A stretch of 64,000 nt of DNA, from positions 806,001 to 870,000 of the forward strand of contig JAPTHN010000115.1 in the NCBI GenBank assembly GCA_026936325.1, read 5' to 3'. A program made the position numbers and the translations under genes. This document shows positions 54,939 through 64,000 of the stretch, in pieces. Under the pieces are notes generated by a model that worked only from the letters and a program-made list of their open reading frames with translations, ran no database searches and had not been told where the DNA came from. Source of the DNA: Platynereis dumerilii. Taxonomy: Eukaryota; Annelida; Polychaeta; Phyllodocida; Nereididae. Positions within the stretch are counted from its first letter, which is position 1; each line of letters begins with the position of its first letter.

Positions 54939-56721
54939 TTATGGTTCAGGTGTGTATATCACACAGTTCTTGACTTCAGAAAAACCTGAATGATTTGTTG
55001 TGTTCCCGTGTTTGAAGTAATGGCAGCTATTTGTTTTTTGACATTCCCGAATGCAGTTCATGAGACTCATGCGACCCTTTTCAGCTTTCTTGTAATCGTA
55101 TCCCAAAAGTTCATTTCTCTGATTGATTAATGCAGTGCACCCCTGTTCTCCTGTCAGTTTCATAACTTGCTCAACTGAAATATAACAAGTAACTTGATTT
55201 TAGATTTAAATTTTTATGTTATGGCTGGTCGCATCAGTAGCGATTTCATCAAATACAAAACCAAGAACAGAATATAAAGCAATGAGAACTGCATACACAT
55301 TACAAAGAGTGGTCAAATATTATCTGTGTATACAGCATAAAGACATACATATCAATTGAAATAAACCTACTTTCAGGACAAGGCAGATCATCCAGTGACA
55401 CATCATTCCAGTGTGTTCCAGAGCATTGATCCCGTTCCACTGTAATTGTTGTGTTCAACTTTGCCCAACACATGTTTTTATCACAAGGAATTGGGTTGTT
55501 TTGAATGGTAATCTTCAGGCTTGTACAAGCCGCACCACGACAGTGAGCAGAGGCATTTCCAATCCTTGTTAGGTTGTTACCCGTTAGCCCAAGGTGGACA
55601 AGCTCAGGCATGTACTTGATGTTACTCATGTCGAAACTAGTAATTTGATTGAAATTCATATTTAAGACTTTCATTCCTGTAACATTAGCAAAGGCATCTG
55701 CTGGTACATCTCCTATTATTTTACTTCCACTTACTTCCAAAGTTTGGAGGGAAGGACCTAAAGACCTTATGAATGACAAGGAAGTTATGGAGGTTCCGTA
55801 GAATTCTACTTGTCTAATTGCTGTACAGTCATTGAAATAGTCATTTGGAACTGAAGTAATGTTGGTGTTAAAAGCAAACAGCAATAAATGAATTGTGTTT
55901 TTAGCTCCATCCAAGTTAGGCAAATGATTCAATCTATTTTTACCAATCTGTAAAGCACGAAATTGATGGTTATTTATGAAGCTGTTATTTGGGATGCTTT
56001 GAATTTTGTTGTCAAGCAGGCCTAAGTGATTTAGTTGTGGCAAGTGAGAAATATTTGGAAAGTGGTCCAGTAAATTGAAGTCCAAGTACAGTTGAGTTAG
56101 CACAGGTAGCTTAAGAACACCATTAACATGTTTCATACCATTGGAATCAATCCTGAGCATAGTCATTAAATTGCATCCATCCAGTTTTCCTGCATCAAGT
56201 ATTTCTATGTTATTTGAATTCAAATTCAGACTCCTCAGGGTGTTGACAGCACTGTTAACATTTGGTACTGATGTGATTTGATTGTTTTCAAGTTCCAACC
56301 CCAACACTTTCGAATAGTGGACTATGTGATCCCATGTAGCATTCGAAATCTGACAATCCAACATAGTGAGATATTGCAGGGTGTTGTCAATCCCAGCAAA
56401 ATATGGAACGGTCTTGATTGGGTTGGATGAGAGGTCTAGATATTTCAGAACTGTGTTATCGAAAGCATTAGGAGCAATGCTGCTGATGTTGTTCTGTTTT
56501 AATTCAAGGTTCCTCAGTCGAGTCAAGTTTGAGAAATCTGAATTTGTTATGGTTGTCAAGGCATTACTTCTGAGATACATTACTTCTGTAGTGGTCGGGA
56601 TATTGGTCGGTACATAGGTGAGCCCAGCATTATCTTTCGCATAATATTTAGAAGCTCCTGTTGCAATGAAGCAAATCAGCATCACCAGATTCACAACATG
56701 TACCTGCCGCCTCATTGGCAT
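54939..56721 (-). CDS. G3': secreted LRR protein with C-terminal PAN/Apple-like module
   Basis: Exons 56721-55371 and 55174-54939 on the minus strand (528 residues), same structure and length as G3. Signal peptide MPMRRQVHVVNLVMLICFIA. LRR cap IPCDKNMCWAKLNTT...CSGTHWNDVSLDDLPC. Donor GTAGGT, acceptor TTTCAG, joined frame PEIEQVMKL. The terminal exon is almost identical to that of G3. Amino-acid differences from G3 cluster in two adjacent LRRs (LTQLYLDFNLLDHF and LNHLGLLDNKIQS against LTELYLDFNLLEHF and LIHIGLLENKIQT), the remainder being nearly unchanged. This is the only LRR gene of unit B that looks intact. Confidence 0.88.
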
Positions 56722-56933
56722 GATGATATAATCTGTAAAAAAGATGTTGTTATATTCATTTTATGTCGGCAGTAAAGAAGCTCCAAGCTGAAATGCATCA
56801 TTGTAATTACTGCACCTTCAGATACAGTCAAACACCAGAAGACAAAGTAACCTTTTTTCCCAATAAATAACTAACAAAAATGACAAATACGGTAAATCAA
56901 CTTGTTGGTTTTCAAAACAATTGTATTACCTAC

Positions 56934-57006
56934 CTTCAAGGTTTAACATTACCATTAGCCATAAGACAATGATCCTATCTCGTTGAGAAGTATTAAGTAA
57001 TTCCAC
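56934..57006 (-). promoter_or_regulatory. Putative G3' leader exon
   Basis: Minus strand ends AACCTTGAAG with donor GTAGGT at 56933, matching G3 at 28671. Upstream flank to about 57380 matches the G3 promoter region. Confidence 0.4.
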
Positions 57007-57380
57007 ATGTAACTCTCACTTATCAAATGACCAGCACAGAGTGATTGCGAGCTTGTACCTGGATGGAGTCCAGTTGGAAGGCCAGGCCTCTACGTTTACT
57101 TTTTTGCTTGCTTTGATATGTTTTTTATATGTTTTGAAACGTCCAGTTGGTTTATAACACTTTATTGAAATGCCAAGTTAATCAAAATGTTATGGTTTGG
57201 ACGTATGTATATGAATGTTAAAAAACTCAGGACTCAGACACTGCCGTTTTGAAGTAAACATCTATATAAGTTTAAGTCCAAGTAACAAGCTCAATTATAA
57301 CAAAAAGTATTACGAGCATTCTTTACGATTTTAGGAAAGTATCCAAGTTTTCGTAGTTTTTCTGTACAGTTGTAATATAT

Positions 57381-57503
57381 CAGTGGCGTAATTAAATGGG
57401 GGAGGATGGCGTTTGTGTGTCAATTTAACCTTGGGGCCCCACCAGAAAACAGCGTGCCTCCCCAGATGCCGCCGACCTGCTCAAGACATTAGTTACACCA
57501 CTG
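57381..57503. mobile_element. Short MITE with CAGTGGCGTAATTAA ends (unit B copy)
   Basis: Counterpart of 29116-29240 with the same imperfect inverted ends; two bases shorter overall. Confidence 0.55.
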
Positions 57504-57862
57504 CAGTCTACGGAAAAGATTTTCGGAGGGGGGGGGACGAAAGTGGTGCAAAAACTGGCATTTCATATCAAACGGCAACAGAGATATTTACAATATATGC
57601 ATGTCTTACCATGGCCTACAGGGGTGTACATTTGTTTAGGGGGCAACCATTTAATAAACAGGGGGCTTGGGAGTTTTCCTTGGCGGAAAATTATTTATTT
57701 CACAGTAATGGCGGCCGTAATAATTTATTTCAAGGACGAAAATGCAAGAATATTCTTCCCTAAATCAAGCATTACCTTCTTTAAAAAAAGGCATTACCTT
57801 CTTTAAAAAAATAGTGCTGATAATTAACACCCTTTTTCATAAATAAAGTAATACTTCAGCAA
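57504..57862. other. Low-complexity region (unit B copy)
   Basis: Counterpart of 29241-29689 but rearranged: GCATTACCTTCTTTA is duplicated near 57767-57798 and the TTATTTATTTCA repeats are fewer. It ends in the TTCAGCAA target of the next element. Confidence 0.5.
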
Positions 57863-59462
57863 TAGGGTGGCCGAAAAAAAAGCAATTTTTTTATTTCAAA
57901 TCGCATACCCCTCAATTTTGTGTGGAATGGTAAAATAAACACACTGTTAAAATTTTATAAAATTCCTGCAAGTCTAAGTGGTCCCCCAAGGCCATTCAAT
58001 TTCAGCCCAAAATATCTGAAAAATGCCCGTTTGCGTAATCGCGGTTCTAAATATCTCGCTTATTATTTGACATACAATGATAATATTAATACCATTGTTC
58101 TCAGGAGAAAATTAGCTTCAATTTGAGTATAAGGAAGCTATATTTATGATAACTTTGACGTTGGCAGGATTTCAGAAAACATGAAATTTCATGTTGTCCA
58201 ACGAAACCGCTGAAATAAATTGTCTAAATTGTCAAATTTTCCCAAATTTATAATCCTACTTACGAAAAAGTAAAATTCTGGGATATGGAAATTCACAATT
58301 TTATGTTTAACCATGAATGACCAAAGCTAGGCACATCTCAAAAAACTTCAGAGCTGCAGGGCCAATCTTAGACTTTGTAATTGTTTGCAAACAATTTAGA
58401 GAGCTTTTAATATGGCACAAAGGAATAACACAGCAAAAGTATGTGATGTTTTGAGAGATGAGGGTGCAATAACACAGGATGTAAAGCCCTGTCATCGAAA
58501 GCTTTCGGTGACAGGGCTTTACATCCCGTATTATTGCACCAAGCTTATTTGGACAGGCAGGGACCACAGTAACGTGGTAATGTGCACTATTGCATTGAAA
58601 ATTTTGTCCTTTAATTGCCAGCCAGGGTACATACACACAGATGGTGAACATAGATTTGAAGGAGAGAGACAGCATATATATAAACAATAATCCATATAGG
58701 GTGTGTTACCATGCATAGAACTACAAGCGTGGCTGGATTTCTGCAAAAGAAAACTTTAATTTGAATGCCAACTTGAATAGTTTCTGGCAAAAATGACTGT
58801 GCACTGAAATTTTCTTAATGGTGTTGTGAAATCTTTAAATTCAAAGATAGAATTTATGTGTGGCACACAGAAGTCTCCAAATTTTCCGGATCATAAAATA
58901 CCACGTTGATTGACATTTGGTGTTGTTAGAAAATGGCAAACTTCATAAAAAATGTATTCTTAATTGCCACGTATCATGTGTCTCTGCTGCAAGGATATCC
59001 TACCATGCAAACCCTTAAACATTCTCACTTTCCACTGAAAATTGTTCCTTGTACTTTATTCTTAGTAGAATTTTTAGAATACAGCAAAATCTGACAATTT
59101 AGACAAATTATTGCAGCGGTTGGCCCTGACAACTTAAATTTTGAGTTTTCTGAAATCCTGCCAGCTTCAAAGTTATCATAAATATAGCTTCCTTATACTC
59201 AAATTGAAGCTAATTTTCCTCTGAGAACAATGGTATTAATATTATCACTGTATATCAAATAATAAGCAAGATATTTAGAACCGCGATTACGCAAACGGGC
59301 ATTTTTTAGAAGCTTTGAGTTGAAATTGAGTGGCCTTGGGGGACCACTTAGACTTGCAGGAATTTTATAAAATTTTAACATCATGATTATTTTACCATTC
59401 CACACAAAATTGAGGGGTATGCGATTTGAAATTAAAAAATTCGTTTTTTTTAGGCCACCCTA
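57863..59462. mobile_element. Foldback element with 8-bp duplication, unit B only
   Basis: TAGGGTGGCC at 57863 and GGCCACCCTA ending 59462, flanked by TTCAGCAA (57855-57862 and 59463-59470). The arms pair for roughly 390 bases (for example AAGTGGTCCCCCAAGGCC against GGCCTTGGGGGACCACTT). 8-bp duplication and TAGGG ends suit a hAT relative. No transposase. Absent from unit A. A second, smaller palindrome lies inside (58464-58540). Confidence 0.88.
58464..58540. repeat. Near-perfect 77-bp palindrome nested in the foldback element
   Basis: GGTGCAATAACACAGGATGT then AAAGCCCTGTCA is followed, around a CGAAAGCTTTCG centre, by TGACAGGGCTTT, ACATCCCGTATTATTGCACC. Only a few mismatches. It may be a separate tiny MITE or a cruciform-forming sequence. 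Confidence 0.8.
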
Positions 59463-59479
59463 TTCAGCAATCTCCTGAG

Positions 59480-59880
59480 AAGTTCATTACTTAGGCAGCT
59501 CCTCCAAGAACTCACAATTTAATTGTAACTATTATAAATCATTCCCCTTAAAAGTCTGCTATCTAACCAGTTGAGTTAAGGGCCAGACCTAAAGCCAAGT
59601 GCTTAGGAGCAACCTATTATACCCAACTCACTATACTATATCCCCCAACTTCCCCTGAGATTTTGACACACTCCAGTCAACAATCTCACCTCAATGCCAC
59701 CTGCCACCACAAACGGGACTCGAACCAGCTACCTCTGAGTAGCCTTAGGCCGATGCACCATATAATACTGTCCCCTTAAAGGTCCGCTATCAAACCAGTT
59801 GAGGTAAGGGCCGGCCCCCACATCAAGTGCTTAGGAGCAACCTATTATACCCAACTCACTATACTATACTATAGCCAATG
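59480..59880 (-). mobile_element. tRNA-derived SINE-like repeat (unit B copy)
   Basis: Counterpart of 29690-30065. B box GGTTCGAGTCC on the minus strand at 59717-59727 and A-box-like TACCTCAACTGGT at about 59794-59807. Confidence 0.55.
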
Positions 59881-60336
59881 ACTGCCATGGGGAAAAACGT
59901 GTCACCATTAAAAACTCATGTTACAGTGCATCAAGAGTATGGAATAGTCTTCCGGAGGACAGACTTTAAAGTTTCGAAGCCAGACAAGTTTAGAAACAAT
60001 TGAAGACTTTTTTCGACAGGCATATATATTTCAAATGCTTTGGACTTTTCGATTTTTTTGAATTTTTAAGGACTAAGAATTTCTTGAATTTTTAGGACTA
60101 AAAGACTTTTCGATTTGTTGAATTTTTAAGGACTAAAATACTAGCTGATGAGCTGTACCTATTATTTTTTGGCGGTGGCAATTGGCACTAAAACCCAATA
60201 AATGGTAAAGCTGTTAACATCAAAGCCAAAGCAGGGTGTAACCTGGAAATTCAGGAGGTGTATTAAAGTGTAACACATCCAACCAAAAATTGTACTTCTT
60301 CTCAAAATACTGTAGTTCCTCCAAGAAAGTAATCCA

Positions 60337-60546
60337 TACTCTGTAAAATATGAAATTTTTAGTCAGCTCAAATGATTGAGTGAGATGGTTGCACAAATTG
60401 TTTTAGCTGACATTGCTTGATGTTTTGAGTTATGATAATCTTTTTGTTGTTATAACTTAAAACAACAAGCTATGATAGCTCAAATGAATTGTGCAACTAT
60501 CTCACTCGATCATTTAAGCTGACTCAAAATTAAAATTTTATAGTGT
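60337..60546. mobile_element. Palindromic MITE (unit B copy)
   Basis: Counterpart of 30531-30743 with the same GAGTCAGCT-AAATGAT arms. The LINE tail at about 59895-60075 and the small inverted-repeat element at about 60809-61017 also recur as in unit A. Confidence 0.7.
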
Positions 60547-61063
60547 ATCATATTATTCATTAGCAAGCCAGTGGCAACAGGGGGAACCTATGGGTTCCTG
60601 GCATCCCTAGACCACTGAGGTGGAATTAACATTTTGATATGTGAATACTGATATGAAGTCAACCCCCCCCCACCTCCTTCCTATTGATTCAAACCTATCA
60701 CAGCCACATCTTCTGGCACTTGATGATTTTTGACAAGCTGCCAAAATTCATGAAAACAAAGTGACTATTATCAAAGGTGACGGACAAAATAAATCTCAAA
60801 ATAAGTTACTTATTTGAATTCCTTGCAAGAAGAACTTTCAAATGAGTATCGCATCAATGGGTTTCGTAAACTTCGTACGAAAATGGAAAAAATAAAAATA
60901 AAATGTTTTTTGAAGATTCTGTTTTATCTTTAATTTTGACAAGGAATTCACGGAAACTATTGATGTGACCATTCATTTGAAAGCTCTTCGTACAAGGAAT
61001 TCAAATATGTAGTCAGTTTAAAAAACAATTGAGATTGCATGAAACTATGGGAAACCGCGAAAA

Positions 61064-61742
61064 TAATACATTTTCTTCAACAGTTCTAACAAAATGGACC
61101 CTGCCTATCTTAAAATTCCTCAGTTCAATCCAGAAATCAATTGATAATGTTTTTTAGATCTGTAGAAGGAACACTGAGCACTGTTTTCATACTTTCAAAC
61201 TATAGGCACTTCACAGAAGGCAGGAAAATGAGAAAATTAGCTGTCATTTTGGAAAATGGCTGCCATGGGTCAACCACGTCAAATCTGAAGTGGCTCCCTA
61301 TCTAAATATTTTCTTTAAGACATTTTTCAACTGTGTGCCAAGTTTCATGCTTCTATGTATAAATGCACTATTACTTCCCTATTCATATGACAAATCTGTC
61401 CCGCTACTGGCCCAGTAAAACAATAAAAACAGGTTAAAACAAATTTTAAAAAGAATCACATTTGATAACAACAAAAAAGATCAAATTTACTTATAAAGGG
61501 TCCTTGCCTGTGATTTGAACGTTTCAATTGTCAAACAGTTTTTAGTATGATTAGGCATAGCATTTCATGTTATAGCACCTCTGTACCAAAACAAATTTTT
61601 CATAACATCAGTTCGACAAAAGGGAACTTCCACATTCATTGTATTACAACTACGAGTATTTAAATCGTTTGTCTCACAGGCCATAACAATTGAATTTACC
61701 AAATAATCAGGGGCATTTCCATGAATACATTTGTATAGAAGT
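61064..61742. repeat. Tandem segmental duplication, partial unit C
   Basis: Third occurrence of the block start. It follows the first ~680 bases of A and B, including the C-terminal part of the minus-strand LINE, up to TTGTATAGAAGT; then unrelated sequence begins with CAGGGTTGGG. It shares some variants with A (GTCAAACAG) and others with B (AATCTGAAGTGG), a mosaic that suits gene conversion or unequal exchange. Whether unit C resumes beyond the window cannot be seen. Confidence 0.85.
61484..61742 (-). mobile_element. LINE C-terminal fragment (unit C)
   Basis: Continuation of the minus-strand LINE of units A and B, with the same Trp-to-stop change in the WN motif. Cut off at 61742, where sequence beginning CAGGGTTGGGTAC starts. 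Confidence 0.75.
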
Positions 61743-63320
61743 CAGGGTTGGGTACAAATGCGATAAAAAACATTTAAATGCAAATGCAAATGTTTCAGAA
61801 TGATTCAAATGCAAATGCAAATGCAAATGTGCTATTTTCAAAAGCATTTAAATGCAAATGCAAATACATTTGCAAATGCATTTGATATTTTTCAAATGTT
61901 TTATATGTGTAATTTCACATTGTACTTTCGGGAAGCACTTCTCTTCATCGTTCAATCAAAGGCCAATTGGTAGCAGATTATCAATTGATTATCTTTTTTA
62001 GTGATGTTTCTGACTAGTTATATTTGGGCCTATTATGCTATATATTCAGACTGCTTTTAGTATCATACAAAACATGACATATTTTCTGAAAAAATGATAA
62101 CAAGCAATAGTTGATATTATTCAAATAGCAATAATTAAATATGCTCCATAAAGTATTTAGATTCAAACTAATAACAATCAGACAGCATATTTATCCATAG
62201 GAATCAATCAGTGAAGCAATCAATGAATCAAACAGTCAAGAAAACAATCTGTCAATCACTTATCTATCTGTCTACATGTCTTTTGAAATTAAAACTTCAA
62301 ATATTTGAGATATTCTACAGTATGTGCAAAGATAGCAATAAAAAAAAACGTGCATTGTTTATTGCAATTGACATACATATATGTTTAGAATAAACAACTG
62401 TATTTTATCTTGCAATTATCACTTTTTGATATCTCAAAGCATTGTAACATGTAACTGATGTAGGGTTTTCCCCTGATTTGATTTGCTTCAGTGTTCAATA
62501 ACCACTCACCCATGACATTGCATTCTCAACTTCATGGTTCAATGTTTAGGAAAACCCCCAAAATTAATAATAGCCATGCAATTGGCAGTGAGTACATTTA
62601 CACAGTAACCTAATTATATTTTCTAACTATTGCAATATTGCATATTGACAAACAAAAAGATTAGATAGCTACATAAAAGAATAATTATATTAAAGAGATG
62701 TGGTATTTTCCCTAAATAACTATTTGCTTCAGACTTCAGTATACAACAACCACTTACCCATGACATTGCATTCACAGCTTCATGGCTCAATGATTCTGAA
62801 AACCCCCTAAATAATAATCCTTCAATTAGCAGTGAATTTATACAGCATCTACATAATCAAACTATTGCACTTTGATTTTAGAAATAGTCAATTACTCCTC
62901 ATTTTATAAGAAATGATGTATTTTGTAACAGAATGATCATACAACTGTAATCTTCAAAAGTTCTAAAATGCCAAAATTAATTTACAGTTAGTATATCTCA
63001 ATATATTTTTAATTCATAATACACCAAATCATAGTCTATCTTTTATTGTGTTTTTTTTATGCCAATCCTATTAATTGCTTATTGGTACCTGTCATATCAA
63101 AGTATAGAATTTCTATTTCTAAGATATCTCACATTGCAATATTTCTTGCTAATTTGTGAAATAACCTATGCATTTGACAAAACGTTTGTCAAATGCAAAT
63201 GCCTTTTACTCAAATGCAAATGCAAATGCAAATGTTTTCATTTCTAAAAACGCAAATGCAAATGCAAATGCAAATGTTTAGCATTCAAATGCAAATGAAA
63301 ATGCAAATACATTTGCTTGT
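61743..63320. repeat. Segment bounded by AAATGC hexamer arrays
   Basis: Begins CAGGGTTGGGTACAAATGC, a hAT-like end by look, but no matching right end or target duplication was found. AAATGC arrays occupy about 61768-61890 and 63185-63315, in the same orientation. Between them a ~130-bp direct repeat occurs at about 62455 and 62697 (CTTCAGTGTTCAATAACCAC / CTTCAGTATACAACAACCAC, then CCATGACATTGCATTC). No ORF with a recognised domain. Confidence 0.6.
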
Positions 63321-63327
63321 TGGAAGC

Positions 63328-63394
63328 TAGCCGCACTTAATCACGTCAGCCGCACATAATAATCGTTAGCCGCAGGAAGTTGAAGCTAGCCGCA
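63328..63394 (+). promoter_or_regulatory. Cluster of four AGCCGCA motifs
   Basis: AGCCGCA occurs at about 63329, 63348, 63368 and 63388, all in the same orientation, three times within the longer word (C/T)TAGCCGCA. Spacing is about 20 bases. It lies 75-140 bases upstream of ATG 63469, in locally CpG-richer DNA, and could be a promoter element array. Factor unknown. Confidence 0.4.
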
Positions 63395-63468
63395 CTAGGT
63401 TGATGGAAGATCGCCATCAATACACGAATTGTAGTTCACCGCATTTCCGCTAGGGGGGCGAGAACGTC

Positions 63469-63663
63469 ATGGAGACGAATTTCTGGACCAAACACGGAAC
63501 CAGGCTGCAGACTGTCGATGTTAAAAAGCTGTTAAACGCATTTAGTAGTATTCTAGGCCCGTTTGGCCATACAATCATCATTATATTTTCAAATCAACAG
63601 AACTGCTTACAAATAGTGCCAAATAAAGCCAAGTTAAAAGAATTTAAGAAATCAAGGTTTTAA
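63469..63663 (+). CDS. Hypothetical ORF, possible first exon
   Basis: ATG 63469 stands in GTCATGG context, a reasonable initiation site, and opens 64 residues starting METNFWTKHGTRLQTVDVKK. The stretch LLNAFSSILGPFGHTIIII faintly recalls the N-terminal start of group II chaperonin-like proteins (a helix followed by LGP-G), but this is too short to assign. It may continue by splicing beyond the ORF. Lies outside the duplicated block. Confidence 0.3.
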   Translation: METNFWTKHGTRLQTVDVKKLLNAFSSILGPFGHTIIIIFSNQQNCLQIVPNKAKLKEFKKSRF

Positions 63664-64000
63664 TCTAGGTCACAGGGTTCATTGACCTCTCCAAGTGCAA
63701 AGAGGTGAACTTTTTCCATCTATAAATTGTGTTTGAAAGTTGTGTTGAGATCTTTAGATACAATGTAGGGTACAAAAATATGGTTTTCAATATTCTAGCC
63801 CAATTCTCTTTGAATGCCTTTTGCAGATCAGTTTACCCTTGTTAGCTTAAGTGATTGATGTACCTGTCTTTTCATAATTATATTTTGTGAGACTGATATA
63901 TCTATTCTCCATCAATTCGGATGGCTATTAAGTGTACTTTTCAGAGGTGGCGGAACGCCTCGTAAAGTGGGGAGGCATCGGGCTCCGGGCCAGCTTGTTT
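63664..64000. other. Window end, no gene seen
   Basis: No recognised coding sequence. From about 63945 CAGAGGTGGCGGAACGCC may be the left end of another hAT-like MITE, but its right end is outside the window. Confidence 0.35.

Larger units (their letters stand above)
31263..61063. repeat. Tandem segmental duplication, unit B
   Basis: Second copy of the block. Against unit A it has a full 1334-bp hAT-like insertion (32518-33851), a two-LTR BEL/Pao copy where A has a solo LTR (36271-39023), a Tc1/mariner-like MITE inside G1' (43360-43752), a loss of about 9 kb at position 44916, a 2.06-kb foldback element (48869-50926), insertions at 52307-52681, 53505-53924 and about 54115-54715, and a 1.6-kb foldback element (57863-59462). 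Confidence 0.9.

Noticed and set aside
58307-58746. ORFs on both strands sharing the residues DVKPCHRKLS
   Set aside because: The shared residues come from a palindrome read on both strands inside a foldback element.
61768-61900. Telomeric or centromeric satellite
   Set aside because: The AAATGC arrays are short and interrupted, and unlike TTAGGG-type telomere repeats.

Overview
The window reads as nuclear DNA of an AT-rich invertebrate animal genome. Genes are split by GT-AG introns, proteins carry signal peptides and leucine-rich repeats (LRRs), and most of the remaining sequence is LINE, SINE, BEL/Pao, hAT-like and Tc1/mariner-like debris. Nothing seen fixes the phylum. There are no bacterial operons, ribosomal RNA genes or CRISPR arrays.

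Layout: a roughly 30-kb block is tandemly repeated. Unit A is about 199-31262, unit B about 31263-61063, and a third copy begins at 61064 and is followed for only about 680 bases. The A/B and B/C junctions are the same sequence. Bases 1-198, left of unit A, are the 3' end of a LINE. The last 2.3 kb holds an AAATGC-repeat-bounded segment and a short ORF behind a cluster of AGCCGCA motifs.

Each unit carries the same paralogous gene family: G1 (+ strand), G2 (- strand, convergent with G1) and G3 (- strand). Every gene has a leader exon, one large exon of identical coding length (1351 bases) encoding a signal peptide, about 15 LRRs and a four-cysteine LRR C-terminal cap, then a phase-1 intron and a short terminal exon encoding a PAN/Apple-like cysteine module. 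G1, G2 and G3 (unit A) and G3' (unit B) look intact. G1' and G2' (unit B) are pseudogenes; both lost their terminal exons in one deletion of about 9 kb, G1' also carries a nonsense codon and a 393-bp transposon, and G2' a 2-base frameshift. Orphan leader exons at 2311-2392 and 34471-34552 suggest a further paralog whose body was lost.

Among paralogs the LRR scaffold residues are conserved while the variable positions of the LxxLxLxxN strands differ, as expected for a diversifying binding surface. The proteins are probably secreted recognition or adhesion proteins; ligand and role are unknown.

Comparing A with B gives filled and empty sites for several transposons with target-site duplications: hAT-like (8 bp), Tc1/mariner-like (TA), a BEL/Pao element that is a solo LTR in A and a broken two-LTR copy in B, and large foldback elements. 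The locus therefore records recent transposition, deletion and probable gene conversion.
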